From: a virus
Direction: 5' to 3' (one strand)
Length of the DNA stretch: 64,000 bases
IMG/VR virus record: IMGVR_UViG_3300042453_003817
Coordinates: 1-64,000 of that record
Each line of letters begins with the position of its first letter. The stretch's first letter is position 1. Below are positions 20,004 through 28,087 of this stretch, piece after piece. The position numbers and the translations under genes are program-made. The notes beneath the pieces are model-generated. The model was not told where the DNA came from. It made no database searches and worked only from the letters and a program-made list of their open reading frames with translations.

Positions 20004-20189
20004 ATGATCGGTGGAATTAAAGTAGAACGTATTCAAAAGACCAAGTTTCGCAAAAATAGCGAACGACAAGATGAACAGTTTCAGCAGCAAAAAAAGAAAC
20101 ATCATGACAAGTCATACTACCGTTTAGCAAAAGAAGAGGGCGATTATGGCGATCTCCAACTATATTCGAAAAAGAATCGAAGAACTTGA
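20004..20189 (+). CDS. Small basic protein (61 aa)
   Basis: ATG 20004 follows AGGAGAAGAGGG; the longer in-frame extension lies inside clpP. Very basic and hydrophilic (KVERIQKTKFRKNSERQ ... QQKKKHHDKSYY), so probably nucleic-acid associated. Overlaps the next gene. Confidence 0.65.
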   Translation: MIGGIKVERIQKTKFRKNSERQDEQFQQQKKKHHDKSYYRLAKEEGDYGDLQLYSKKNRRT

Positions 20190-20313
20190 GGAACAAATTC
20201 AAAGAAGTCAAGGTGATGTAGAATTTTTGAAAAAGGAACTACATCGCCTGAAATTTCAAGAATTTGAAGAAGACCTGCGCGAAGAGAGCAATAGAAGACT
20301 TCTCCAGGAATAG
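20146..20313 (+). CDS. Small coiled-coil protein (55 aa)
   Basis: ATG 20146 with AGAGGG 5 nt upstream, overlapping the previous gene by 44 nt. It is almost entirely a charged helix (YIRKRIEELEEQIQRSQGD ... LKKELHRLKF) with heptad spacing, a likely coiled coil. Its TAG overlaps the next promoter's dyad. Confidence 0.65.
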   Translation: MAISNYIRKRIEELEEQIQRSQGDVEFLKKELHRLKFQEFEEDLREESNRRLLQE

Positions 20314-20361
20314 TTGTAAAAAAACAACACAGGTTGACAGCGTTTCCTCTTGTGTTATAAT
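20313..20361 (+). promoter_or_regulatory. Early promoter with upstream dyad, leaderless start
   Basis: TTGACA 20334-20339, TATAAT 20356-20361, 16-bp spacer; dyad GTTGT-N6-ACAAC at 20313-20328 centred about 47 bp before the start, roughly one helical turn closer than in other copies. The ATG lies 6 nt after the -10 box. Confidence 0.75.
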
Positions 20362-20367
20362 CTCTAC

Positions 20368-20748
20368 ATGATGAAAATTCCTTCAGTTGGCTCTACCGTC
20401 AATGTGACTGTTCGATATCGATCCATTAATCTTTTTGCAACTTCACCTTTCGATGAGAATCGATACACAGGTGTTGTCGTAAAAAATGCTAAGTGGGTTG
20501 ATGCTGATAGTTTCTCACTTCAAACACAGGATAAAGAACATCCTGTAAAAATCATAAACATTGGTCGCGTACATGATTTAAAAATCATCAGTGGTGCATC
20601 AATTAATGTAAGACGGTTCAACGTCAAAGGAAAGGGCGGTACTTATATCGTAACCAAGAGTGGGAAAAACTATTCTTGCACTTGTGTCGGTTTCAAGTAT
20701 CATTCCAAATGTAAACACATAACCGCAGTTTCTAATAGCTTGGAGTAA
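20368..20748 (+). CDS. SWIM-type zinc-finger protein
   Basis: 126 residues from ATG 20368 at the predicted transcription start (second ATG at 20371). A beta-rich N-terminal part (VNVTVRYRSI ... TGVVVKNAKWVDADS) is followed by a C-terminal YSCTC...KCKH, the CxC-xn-CxH arrangement of SWIM zinc fingers. SWIM domains bind DNA or protein. Target unknown. Confidence 0.75.
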   Translation: MMKIPSVGSTVNVTVRYRSINLFATSPFDENRYTGVVVKNAKWVDADSFSLQTQDKEHPVKIINIGRVHDLKIISGASINVRRFNVKGKGGTYIVTKSGKNYSCTCVGFKYHSKCKHITAVSNSLE

Positions 20749-20751
20749 AAT

Positions 20752-20889
20752 ATGGATTGTTTTGAAATGATGGTATCTGAAATTATTCGTTTGAATTCTG
20801 ATGAACCCCTTCGAACTGAGCAAGAATCTTGTCTCTATGTTGAAAAGCTTATGTTGTTTGGATACAACATTACCAAGGATGCAAAATGA
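20752..20889 (+). CDS. Small protein (45 aa)
   Basis: Frame MDCFEMMVSEIIRLNSDEPLR ... YNITKDAK, four bases after the SWIM gene, coupled to the next gene by ATGA overlap. Helical and acidic. Not recognised. Confidence 0.5.
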   Translation: MDCFEMMVSEIIRLNSDEPLRTEQESCLYVEKLMLFGYNITKDAK

Positions 20890-20993
20890 CAGAATTTGCT
20901 TTTTATCTGGATGCATGGTATCATTGTTATAAGAATAAAATTCCCTTGAATAAAATTTATCGTAAAGACTGGAAAACCTGGGCACTCAAATGA
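20886..20993 (+). CDS. Small aromatic protein (35 aa)
   Basis: Frame MTEFAFYLDAWYHCYKNKIPL ... WKTWALK, overlapping both neighbours by 4 nt (ATGA). Rich in Tyr and Trp. Not recognised; supported mainly by coupling. Confidence 0.45.
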   Translation: MTEFAFYLDAWYHCYKNKIPLNKIYRKDWKTWALK

Positions 20994-21340
20994 TGATCTA
21001 CGTGAATGACCGATCCCGAAAGGTCAAGAAGCCTACGAAACAATCAGCAATCGAATATCAAGCTTGGCTCGATAGTGTGAACACTCAACGGACTTCCTTT
21101 TCGAAGACACCAGTTAAGCGTGTGGAAAGGTCTTTTTCTTTTGGTCCTAAAGTTCCTCCTGGTCGTGAAACACCACGATATCCGAGTGTAGATTCTGGTG
21201 GTGGTTCTACAACTAAGCCTATTCATGGCAAAGTCTATACTGGTAGTTTAATGAAAGGTATCGGAACGTTACATAAGAGTAACGCCGTTCCTATCTTCAC
21301 TGAGGAGGAAGCTCGGGACCAAGCTTCCATGCGCCGATGA
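20990..21340 (+). CDS. Conserved phage protein, KVYTG...LHKSNAVPIF family
   Basis: 116 residues. The C-terminal half (YPSVDSGGGSTTKP ... KVYTGSLMKGIGTLHKSNAVPIF ... ASMRR) is a signature found across many tailed phages, with no known activity to my knowledge. The N-terminal half is basic and likely disordered. Confidence 0.8.
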   Translation: MMIYVNDRSRKVKKPTKQSAIEYQAWLDSVNTQRTSFSKTPVKRVERSFSFGPKVPPGRETPRYPSVDSGGGSTTKPIHGKVYTGSLMKGIGTLHKSNAVPIFTEEEARDQASMRR

Positions 21341-21465
21341 TAGTAGACAATCTACTTATCACTTCCTTCGTGGTGGGGGCGTTCCTAGGCGCACTCCTAG
21401 GTAGGACAATAACTTTCTGCGTTTTGGCTTTCTGCCTTGTCATTGTTTTGTTTACGAAATTTTGA
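21337..21465 (+). CDS. Small two-helix membrane protein (42 aa)
   Basis: ATG overlaps the previous stop. Two hydrophobic helices (LLITSFVVGAFLGALLG and ITFCVLAFCLVIVLF) separated by one Arg. Function unknown; holin-like size but far from the lysis genes. Confidence 0.55.
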   Translation: MIVDNLLITSFVVGAFLGALLGRTITFCVLAFCLVIVLFTKF

Positions 21466-21526
21466 TGTTGTTTTTATGCAACACTCGGATATCTACCTTG
21501 ACAATTTCTTCCTTGTGTGTTATCAT
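21466..21526 (+). promoter_or_regulatory. Early promoter with upstream dyad
   Basis: TTGACA 21498-21503 and TATCAT 21521-21526, 17-bp spacer; dyad TGTTG-N8-CAACA at 21466-21483 begins directly after the upstream TGA, centred about 58 bp before the start. Confidence 0.7.
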
Positions 21527-21556
21527 TATTCTTCCTTAAATTGATTGGAGTTTATT

Positions 21557-21976
21557 ATGTCTAAAAATGTGAAGCCTGTCAAAATGGCACCTTTCGAAAA
21601 GATTCTCAATCTTATGGTCACTGGTGAGCCAATGACTAAAGAAGAAATTGGTGCTACTCTCGGTGATGAGATTCAAATCTATCGTATCTCAACCTATATG
21701 TGGCACATTAAGATGAATGCCAATGGAATCGTTCGTGTTATCAAAGACGGGCGTAAAGTTTTGGCATATCAGCTTGTTAATCCGGCAGATATCGTGAAAT
21801 ATCTTAAAGATAAAGGCATTTACTTTGCTGGTGATGCTGATACTCAGCCTGTACAAAAACTTGAAGATTTGAAAGCAGAACCTCAAGTTGAAGTTCAACC
21901 TATCGTAACCGAAACGGTCGCTAAAACTGAAGATACTCTAGAAGTAACCGAAATCGTTGACGAAGTGAAAGCATGA
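21557..21976 (+). CDS. Winged-helix-like phage protein with acidic tail
   Basis: ATG 21557 with TGGAG upstream. Residues 9-75 (PFEKILNLMVTGEPMTKEEIGATLG ... WHIKMNANGIVRVIKDGRKVLAYQL) look like a winged helix-turn-helix; residues 95-139 form an acidic, low-complexity tail. Possible DNA-binding regulator, assigned only from the pattern. Confidence 0.6.
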   Translation: MSKNVKPVKMAPFEKILNLMVTGEPMTKEEIGATLGDEIQIYRISTYMWHIKMNANGIVRVIKDGRKVLAYQLVNPADIVKYLKDKGIYFAGDADTQPVQKLEDLKAEPQVEVQPIVTETVAKTEDTLEVTEIVDEVKA

Positions 21977-22515
21977 ACATTTTCTATCTAGACAATGATC
22001 CGCGCGTGTGCGCGGAAATGCACCTCGATAAACATGTTGTAAAAATGATTATCGAGTATGCACAATTGATGTCTACTGCACACCGTTTGCTCGATGGTGT
22101 TCCGTATTTGGACAAAACTGCAAACGGTCGCAACATCAAACGATGGCGTTTGGAAGAACCTTTTGAAACCATTATGATGAAGGCTTCACATATCAATCAT
22201 CCTTCAGCCGTATGGGTTCGTGCAAGTAAACAAAATTACTTGTGGCTTAACAGAATGTGGTATCATCTTTGCAAAGAGTATACTTATCGCTATGGTAAAA
22301 TTCATGCTGTAGAAAAACGCATGAGTGATGCACTGTATATTTGGCCAAATAATACTCCTGATCTTCCTTTTACTTGCCCAACTCCTGCAATGCCTGATGA
22401 ATGTAAAGTTGTTGGAAATTCTCTAGAATCTTATCATCGTTATTATCGCGAACGTAAGAATCACTTTGCGAAATGGACTAAGCGAGAAATTCCTTCTTGG
22501 TATCAGGCTATATAA
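21973..22515 (+). CDS. Conserved phage protein, MNIFYLDNDP...HLDKHVVKM family
   Basis: 180 residues. N-terminal MNIFYLDNDPRVCAEMHLDKHVVKMIIEYAQLMSTAH and later HINHPSAVWVRASKQNY are hallmarks of a family common in T4-like phages and some bacteria. Conserved His/Asp/Lys suggest an enzyme; I do not trust the DNA-glycosylase names sometimes attached. Coupled to the previous gene (ATGA). Confidence 0.75.
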   Translation: MNIFYLDNDPRVCAEMHLDKHVVKMIIEYAQLMSTAHRLLDGVPYLDKTANGRNIKRWRLEEPFETIMMKASHINHPSAVWVRASKQNYLWLNRMWYHLCKEYTYRYGKIHAVEKRMSDALYIWPNNTPDLPFTCPTPAMPDECKVVGNSLESYHRYYRERKNHFAKWTKREIPSWYQAI

Positions 22516-22519
22516 AGAT

Positions 22520-22831
22520 ATGCCAATTTATTCATTTTTAAACATTGAAACTGGTGAAGAGTTCGAAATTATGATGAAGATTTCCGAACGCGACCAATTC
22601 ATGGTTGAAAACCCACACTTTCAACCTATCATTCATGCCCCGGCACTTGTGTCTGGCGCATCAACATCTAACCGAGTACCCGACGGTTTCAAAGAAGTTC
22701 TCTCTAAAGTTGCTGAAGCTCACCCTAGCAGCACCGTAGCTGAACGCTATGGAAAGAAAACCATCAAAGAAGTCAAGACGGATCAGGTTGTCAAAAAGCA
22801 TGTTGAACGAGTGACGGGAGTAAAAACTTAA
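22520..22831 (+). CDS. FmdB-like small protein lacking cysteines
   Basis: ATG 22520 (MPIYSFLNIETGEEFEIMMKISERDQF) resembles phage FmdB-type proteins but has no CxxC pairs, so no zinc ribbon. Residues 50-103 are a basic linker. Function unknown. Confidence 0.6.
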   Translation: MPIYSFLNIETGEEFEIMMKISERDQFMVENPHFQPIIHAPALVSGASTSNRVPDGFKEVLSKVAEAHPSSTVAERYGKKTIKEVKTDQVVKKHVERVTGVKT

Positions 22832-22843
22832 AAAGGAGATTGA

Positions 22844-23584
22844 ATGTCTAGAAAAGCCAACACGAAAATAAAAATAGTAGAAGATGAAGTAAAAACTAAT
22901 ACATTAAGAATAAAGCTGGACGATCTCAAGACATTCGACCCACTCACGGAAAATCAGAAAAAATTTTTTGATGCCTATAAAAGAGGAGACTACTTCGTAG
23001 CTCTCCATGGAGTCGCAGGTACAGGAAAAACTTTCTGTGCAATGTACAAAGCACTCGAAGAAGTTCTTGATAAAGGCAATCCTTTTAAAAAAATAATTCT
23101 TGTTCGTTCAGCGGTACAATCTAGAGAAATTGGGCATCTACCCGGTGATGTCACAGAAAAAATGGAAATTTACCAGCAACCTTATCAACAAATTTGTGAA
23201 ACTTTATTTGGTCGCAAAGATGCATACCAAAGACTTGCTGAACAAGGATATGTTGAATTCATTTCAACGTCATTCATTCGAGGCATGAGTTTTGATGATG
23301 CAATCATTATTGTTGATGAGATGCAAAATTTAACTTTCGAAGAAATTGATACCGTTATGACTCGTGTAGGTTATCGATCCAAAATTATTTGGTGCGGCGA
23401 TTATAGACAAACTGACTTAAATAAAAAGAAAAATGACATGAGTGGTATTCTTAAATTCTTCGATATCGCTACACACATGGAAGCCTTTACGAAAATTGAA
23501 TTTACTCCAGATGATATCGTTAGGTCATCACTAGTCAAAGACTATATTTTGGCTAAGCTTAGATATGAAGATATGGTTGAATGA
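22844..23584 (+). CDS. phoH: PhoH-like ATPase
   Basis: 246 residues. Walker A GVAGTGKT (56-63), RSAVQSREIGHLPGD motif, Walker B IIIVDEMQN near 160 and GDYRQTD sensor region are diagnostic of PhoH. PhoH is an RNA helicase-like NTPase common in marine and freshwater phages; its link to phosphate is uncertain. AAGGAG precedes the ATG. Confidence 0.93.
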   Translation: MSRKANTKIKIVEDEVKTNTLRIKLDDLKTFDPLTENQKKFFDAYKRGDYFVALHGVAGTGKTFCAMYKALEEVLDKGNPFKKIILVRSAVQSREIGHLPGDVTEKMEIYQQPYQQICETLFGRKDAYQRLAEQGYVEFISTSFIRGMSFDDAIIIVDEMQNLTFEEIDTVMTRVGYRSKIIWCGDYRQTDLNKKKNDMSGILKFFDIATHMEAFTKIEFTPDDIVRSSLVKDYILAKLRYEDMVE

Positions 23585-24273
23585 GTTTTATTTTTGAAAA
23601 AATTCCTCAGTTAAATTTTGATCTTCAAGATGAAACTACCGAGAATGGGAGGGTATACATTACACCAGATGGTAATCGGTACCCTTCCATAACCACAATT
23701 CTTTCCGCAACGTCTTCAAAAGAAGGCTTGATTGCTTGGAGAGAAAGAGTTGGTGAAGAAGAAGCAAACAAAATTGTAGGAAGGTCTTCTCGTAGAGGAA
23801 CAGAACTGCATAGCATATGTGAAAAATATCTTTTAAATGAGATGTCGCCTCTTAAATTGAAGATGATGATGCCTCATGTGAAAGAGTTGTTTTACAAAAT
23901 GAAACCTTTTATTGATTCTTCTGTAAATAAAGTACACGCATTAGAACAGCCACTCTATTCCAATCAATACAAAATGGCTGGAAGAACCGATTGTATTTGT
24001 GAATGGGATGGAAAAACAACTATTCTGGATTTTAAAAATTCAAGAAAGATAAAGAAAAAAGAGTATATAGAAAATTATTTTGTTCAGTGTACAGCATATT
24101 CTTTGATGTTTGAAGAGATAACTAAACAACCTATAGATAATATTGTAGTCTTGATTGGTGTTGAAGAAGGACCTGGTCAAGTATTTGTTGAATCTACTTC
24201 ATCATATAAAGATATTTTAATGCAAAGATTGGAACTATATTATGATCAATCAAACAGTCTTAAACTCAGCTAA
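23581..24273 (+). CDS. RecB-like PD-(D/E)xK exonuclease
   Basis: 230 residues. RGTELHSICEKYL (GxxxH helix), AGRTDCICEWDGKTTILDFKNSRK (catalytic Asp ... DFK) and QCTAYSLMFEE (QxxxY) give the RecB-family nuclease core in order. A likely Mg-dependent DNA exonuclease of phage recombination or repair. Coupled to phoH by ATGA overlap. Confidence 0.85.
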   Translation: MSFIFEKIPQLNFDLQDETTENGRVYITPDGNRYPSITTILSATSSKEGLIAWRERVGEEEANKIVGRSSRRGTELHSICEKYLLNEMSPLKLKMMMPHVKELFYKMKPFIDSSVNKVHALEQPLYSNQYKMAGRTDCICEWDGKTTILDFKNSRKIKKKEYIENYFVQCTAYSLMFEEITKQPIDNIVVLIGVEEGPGQVFVESTSSYKDILMQRLELYYDQSNSLKLS

Positions 24274-24973
24274 CTTTTTTAAGTCTGCTTACTCTTCTGC
24301 TTATCCTTTTCCATATATCGTAATAGATAATTTTTTGCATGGTGAGGTTGCAAGAAAAATTGCAACCGAACTTAAATCTTACCAACATTGGTCGCAAGAT
24401 ACAACAGAGACGGTAAAAGACTATCAAGTTAATAAGTTCTATACACCCGATGTTTTTGATCTGGAGACTCTGAAATATCTCCAAAGAGATTGCCCAATTA
24501 CCAAGTTCACGTTGGACTATCTGAATGATTCGACTACTCTAAAATTTCTTGAGAATCTTACAGGCATACCTGAACTGAGTGGTGATGAAACTTTTTTGGG
24601 TGGAGGTGTTCATAAAGTAACGACTGGTGGCAAATTAGGAATACACGCCGATTTTAATATACAATTTAAAAACAATCTTCATCGTAGATTGAACATGTTG
24701 ATTTATCTCAATGAATATTGGAAAGAAGATTGGGGCGGTAATCTAGAACTTTGGGAAAAAGACATGAGCAAATGTTGTGTTCAGGTTCCTCCACTATTTA
24801 ATCGAGCAGTAATTTTTAGAATTACCGATGATGCATTTCATGGTCATCCCCATCCTCTAAACACACCAAAAGAGGTTGACAGATTGTCTCTCGCACTGTA
24901 TTATTATACGAAAGATAGACCGGAGAATGAGAAAGCTCCGTTTCATCCTGTAGTATGGAAAACACCTAGGTGA
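24242..24973 (+). CDS. 2-oxoglutarate/Fe(II) oxygenase, prolyl-hydroxylase type
   Basis: 243 residues. Iron triad His135-x-Asp137 (LGIHADFN) and a distal His at 200 or 202 (HGHPHP), with Arg214 in DRLSLALYY for 2-oxoglutarate. The family occurs widely in cyanophages and other T4-like phages; substrates are unproven. It opens the accessory cassette with the PP-loop and Rieske genes and overlaps the nuclease by 32 nt. Confidence 0.88.
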   Translation: MINQTVLNSANFFKSAYSSAYPFPYIVIDNFLHGEVARKIATELKSYQHWSQDTTETVKDYQVNKFYTPDVFDLETLKYLQRDCPITKFTLDYLNDSTTLKFLENLTGIPELSGDETFLGGGVHKVTTGGKLGIHADFNIQFKNNLHRRLNMLIYLNEYWKEDWGGNLELWEKDMSKCCVQVPPLFNRAVIFRITDDAFHGHPHPLNTPKEVDRLSLALYYYTKDRPENEKAPFHPVVWKTPR

Positions 24974-24976
24974 AAA

Positions 24977-26059
24977 ATGCACACTTTTTATTATTCTAAA
25001 CAAAAAATATTTCATTCTAAAATTGAAGCTTTAGAGAATGATGGAAATGTATTTTTTTACTATCATGACCAAGAATATGATAAATTAAATTGGAATGTCG
25101 AACCAGCTTTAGACATTAAAGAGTTATATAAACTCAATGCTTTACGTATTCGAGAAAAGTATGACAAATTGATACTTTGTTACAGTGGAGGATACGATTC
25201 AACACAAGTATTAGAAACTTTCGTTTTCAATAAAATAAAGCTGGACAAAATTGTGACCGTAGGAGCATTTAGTCAAGATTCAAATTCCGATTCTGATGAA
25301 AATATGAATATAGAGGCTTACAAGAATGCTTTTCCTTTTATAAAAAAATATAATCTTTCGGAAATATATGAAGTTTTCGATTACACAAAACTTTTCGATA
25401 ATCCTTCGAATTTCATATTAAATGAATATGGACACAATTGGATTGATAAGGTTGGTTCATACTTCAGTCTACATCATTTTTTCTGGCACAATTTGGAAGA
25501 AATTATAGTGCCAAATTCATGGAGAGATAAGAAAACAGGAATAATTTTCGGGATGGATAAACCATATCTATTTTTCGATTTACCAAATAATAAATTTTAT
25601 TTTTCTTTTAAGGATTATACGATAAATGCTTATGGAAATAGATTTAGTTCATTGTATAGTGATCGATTGTTTTTCTTTTGGGATGTAAATTTTCCTAATA
25701 TTTTATTGAAGCAATTGCATATACTTAAAAATAATTGTTTAGTCTACCATAACTTATCTAAAAAACCAATCGATGTATGTGTGCATCATATTAATGATTT
25801 GATTTCTAATACTGTTTTAACTGAAGACGGTCGTAATGTTTCTTTAGTTTATGATATAAAAAATGCTTTATCTGTAAAGTCACCAAAAAGCAGTAGTTTT
25901 TATTTGAGTAATAGAGATAGATATATTTTGAGTAAAAAAGATACAGAAATGTTTAAACTATATTTGAGAGGTATACAAAATATGAAAAGAAGATTGGAAG
26001 GAAAAATTCCAATAAGCAAAAATCTTCCTGTAATTTATTCAAGACGATACTATCTTTGA
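24977..26059 (+). CDS. PP-loop (SGGYDS) ATP-pyrophosphatase-like enzyme, copy 1
   Basis: 360 residues. Residues 66-78 (ILCYSGGYDSTQV) are the PP-loop of ATP-pyrophosphatase/adenine-nucleotide alpha-hydrolase enzymes (asparagine synthetase C-domain, QueC, sugar amidotransferases), which adenylate a substrate carbonyl. It is a full-length paralogue of the gene at 28943: shared N-terminal FYYS/YYSV...KIF, IREKYD, NKIKLD, G(M/V)DKP and C-terminal LP-x3-S(R/K)(R/K)Y. No glutaminase domain. The lack of other recognised domains leaves the product open. Confidence 0.75.
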   Translation: MHTFYYSKQKIFHSKIEALENDGNVFFYYHDQEYDKLNWNVEPALDIKELYKLNALRIREKYDKLILCYSGGYDSTQVLETFVFNKIKLDKIVTVGAFSQDSNSDSDENMNIEAYKNAFPFIKKYNLSEIYEVFDYTKLFDNPSNFILNEYGHNWIDKVGSYFSLHHFFWHNLEEIIVPNSWRDKKTGIIFGMDKPYLFFDLPNNKFYFSFKDYTINAYGNRFSSLYSDRLFFFWDVNFPNILLKQLHILKNNCLVYHNLSKKPIDVCVHHINDLISNTVLTEDGRNVSLVYDIKNALSVKSPKSSSFYLSNRDRYILSKKDTEMFKLYLRGIQNMKRRLEGKIPISKNLPVIYSRRYYL

Positions 26060-26070
26060 ACGGTCTTATC

Positions 26071-26913
26071 ATGTTTAAAAACAAAGTTCCAATCGTACTA
26101 TCGCACATTTCCGTATTAGATAACGGCAACTATGTGTTACCAGACTATATCCTAAACAAATATTTTTATGAAGTGCGATTGTTTAGAAAAAATTGCCCAC
26201 ATAGAATGTACCCATTGCACGAACCAGGTGAGATTGTACAAGGCATACACTGCAAACTTCATAATTTTAATTGGGATAAGTTTGGTAATCCATTGAACAA
26301 TGATAAAAATCTTATCTGCGGAAAAGCAGAAGTTGGTGCTTCAAACTTAATTTTAAAAGATTTTGTAGAACCTGATCATAAATGGGTTAGGGATTTGCAG
26401 AGCGAAACATCACTTAAATATAGTCATTTTCGCTCCGGTGAAAGTCATGGTAGTTGGCTTTGGTTAATGGACATAGAAGCCGACCTATTTCACGTATGGA
26501 AAGATGGAATTCATCCGCTATTGTATCAACAGGTGAAGTTAGAAGATATTAAGTTGGATCAAGGTGACGGATGGATAATTCAAGAACATCCTGATGGATG
26601 GTGGTTGTATATCTTTCCATATGTTTTTGTAGAGTATGGTTCAAAAGGTAAGTTGGCTATCAATAGAATAATCCCTAAAAATTCCAACAGCGAATTTGGG
26701 TATACATGGATGACACAGTTTTTTTATGATGATAATGTAAGTGCAAATGATAAATTAATTTTTGAAACTTTCGAAGATGTATTTAAACAGGACGTTGAAG
26801 CTTCTTCAAAGCAGACAGTTCCTTATTTTCCACTGATGAGTTCATTGAATAAATATGAATCTCAGTGCGTACATTTTGGTGAGTGGTATAGAAACAATGT
26901 TGACAAATCGTAA
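26071..26913 (+). CDS. Rieske-type non-haem iron oxygenase-like protein
   Basis: 280 residues from ATG 26071 (MFKNKVPIV); the TTG at 26056 is a weaker start. Cys42-x-His44 and Cys61-x2-His64 (NCPHR ... IHCKLH) make a Rieske [2Fe-2S] site. Downstream DIEADLFHVWKDGIHP gives Asp138-x2-His141-x6-His148, close to the mononuclear-iron motif of ring-hydroxylating oxygenases but with a longer His-His gap. It is shorter than typical alpha subunits (about 350-450). No reductase is visible nearby, so host electron donors would be needed. Confidence 0.75.
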   Translation: MFKNKVPIVLSHISVLDNGNYVLPDYILNKYFYEVRLFRKNCPHRMYPLHEPGEIVQGIHCKLHNFNWDKFGNPLNNDKNLICGKAEVGASNLILKDFVEPDHKWVRDLQSETSLKYSHFRSGESHGSWLWLMDIEADLFHVWKDGIHPLLYQQVKLEDIKLDQGDGWIIQEHPDGWWLYIFPYVFVEYGSKGKLAINRIIPKNSNSEFGYTWMTQFFYDDNVSANDKLIFETFEDVFKQDVEASSKQTVPYFPLMSSLNKYESQCVHFGEWYRNNVDKS

Positions 26914-27733
26914 TTGGTTTCATACCAATCTTCGGCAAAGATTCGTTGATAAGTCAGCCGATCTAAAGTTTATAATTAACCCTTATCGGTTTAAGTCAAT
27001 GTCGTTTGATGAGGCAACGGATTTTACATGCCAACAATTAGGTGACCTGAATAAGAAAATTTTTGTCGCATTCAGTGGTGGTTATGATTCAGAGTATGTT
27101 GTAAGAAGTTTACATAAAAATTCTATCAATTTTGTTCCAATAATAGTCAAATGCGGTCACACACATGAACTAGAATATGCATACGAAACATGCGAGGAGT
27201 TGCGATTAGAGCCAATAATATTAGAGATAAGTGAAAAATATTTCTTAGATTTCTTTGAAGAGCACATAATTAATAAATTTGATAGTGTAGGATATAATAG
27301 TGTATACAATATGGTCGCTGCGGATTATGTGTCTAAAATTGATAACTCCGTATTAATAAGCGGAAATCATTTTTTAACTGGCGACGGAATCGACTTTATA
27401 CAAGATGCAGAAATATTTCTTGGCTATGATTGGGATTTTTATGTTGATTATTTCTTGGAAAAGCCAATCAATATAAATTTTTTCACGTATAATATAGAAA
27501 TGGTTTATTCGATTATTCCTGATAGTCGAAGTATGGGAATGATTTGGGCCATATTTAAGCATAAAAAATTTAATTTAAAAATAAGAACTAAGATGAAGTA
27601 TAGATATACAGATGAAACACAAAACAAAATACACGAATTATTAAAAACAATAAAATATCCGAACAAAAAAATAAAAGTGGCATTGTCAAAAAAACAATTT
27701 TTTGATTTTTTCGAAAAGTACAAGGAGACTTAA
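26897..27733 (+). CDS. PP-loop (SGGYDS) ATP-pyrophosphatase-like enzyme, copy 2 (shorter)
   Basis: 278 residues from ATG 26897. PP-loop IFVAFSGGYDSEYVV (55-69), followed by VPIIVKCGHTHELEYAYETCEELRLEPIIL, the nucleotide-fold pattern of alpha-hydrolases such as asparagine synthetase or QueC/sugar amidotransferases. It differs from copies 1 and 3 outside the loop, so it is probably a separate subfamily. Overlaps the Rieske gene by 17 nt. Confidence 0.75.
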   Translation: MLTNRNWFHTNLRQRFVDKSADLKFIINPYRFKSMSFDEATDFTCQQLGDLNKKIFVAFSGGYDSEYVVRSLHKNSINFVPIIVKCGHTHELEYAYETCEELRLEPIILEISEKYFLDFFEEHIINKFDSVGYNSVYNMVAADYVSKIDNSVLISGNHFLTGDGIDFIQDAEIFLGYDWDFYVDYFLEKPININFFTYNIEMVYSIIPDSRSMGMIWAIFKHKKFNLKIRTKMKYRYTDETQNKIHELLKTIKYPNKKIKVALSKKQFFDFFEKYKET

Positions 27734-28087
27734 ATGGTAAAAGTGGTTATGACTTTAAAGAGAGATGATACATCAAAAGACTGGGTTATACCCAATAAAG
27801 AAACGATAGACAAAGGTATTTTTAGTAAAGAAGAAATTGATGTTGTTGTTAACACTAGAAATGCATATTCGTATCTTCCTGGGTATGTTACTTCATCTAC
27901 TGATTTTGTAGACGATTACACATATACTTTTACAATAGAATTTGATACACAAGAAGCAGCAAAAAGCGCATATAATGCAATTAAAAATCCTCCAACCAAT
28001 TCTCTAATTTATATTAGACAACAGCTTATGAATTTGAAAAGAAATAGGTTGGGTTTAAACTATGAGTTTAATGTCGAATTGAAATGA
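27734..28087 (+). CDS. Small protein of unknown function in accessory cassette (117 aa)
   Basis: Directly follows the previous stop; AAGGAGAC precedes the ATG. Alternating strands and helices (TYTFTIEFDTQEAAKSAYNAIKN) would suit a ferredoxin-like fold, but this is only a composition-based guess. Overlaps the next start by 4 nt, so it belongs to the cassette. Confidence 0.6.
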   Translation: MVKVVMTLKRDDTSKDWVIPNKETIDKGIFSKEEIDVVVNTRNAYSYLPGYVTSSTDFVDDYTYTFTIEFDTQEAAKSAYNAIKNPPTNSLIYIRQQLMNLKRNRLGLNYEFNVELK

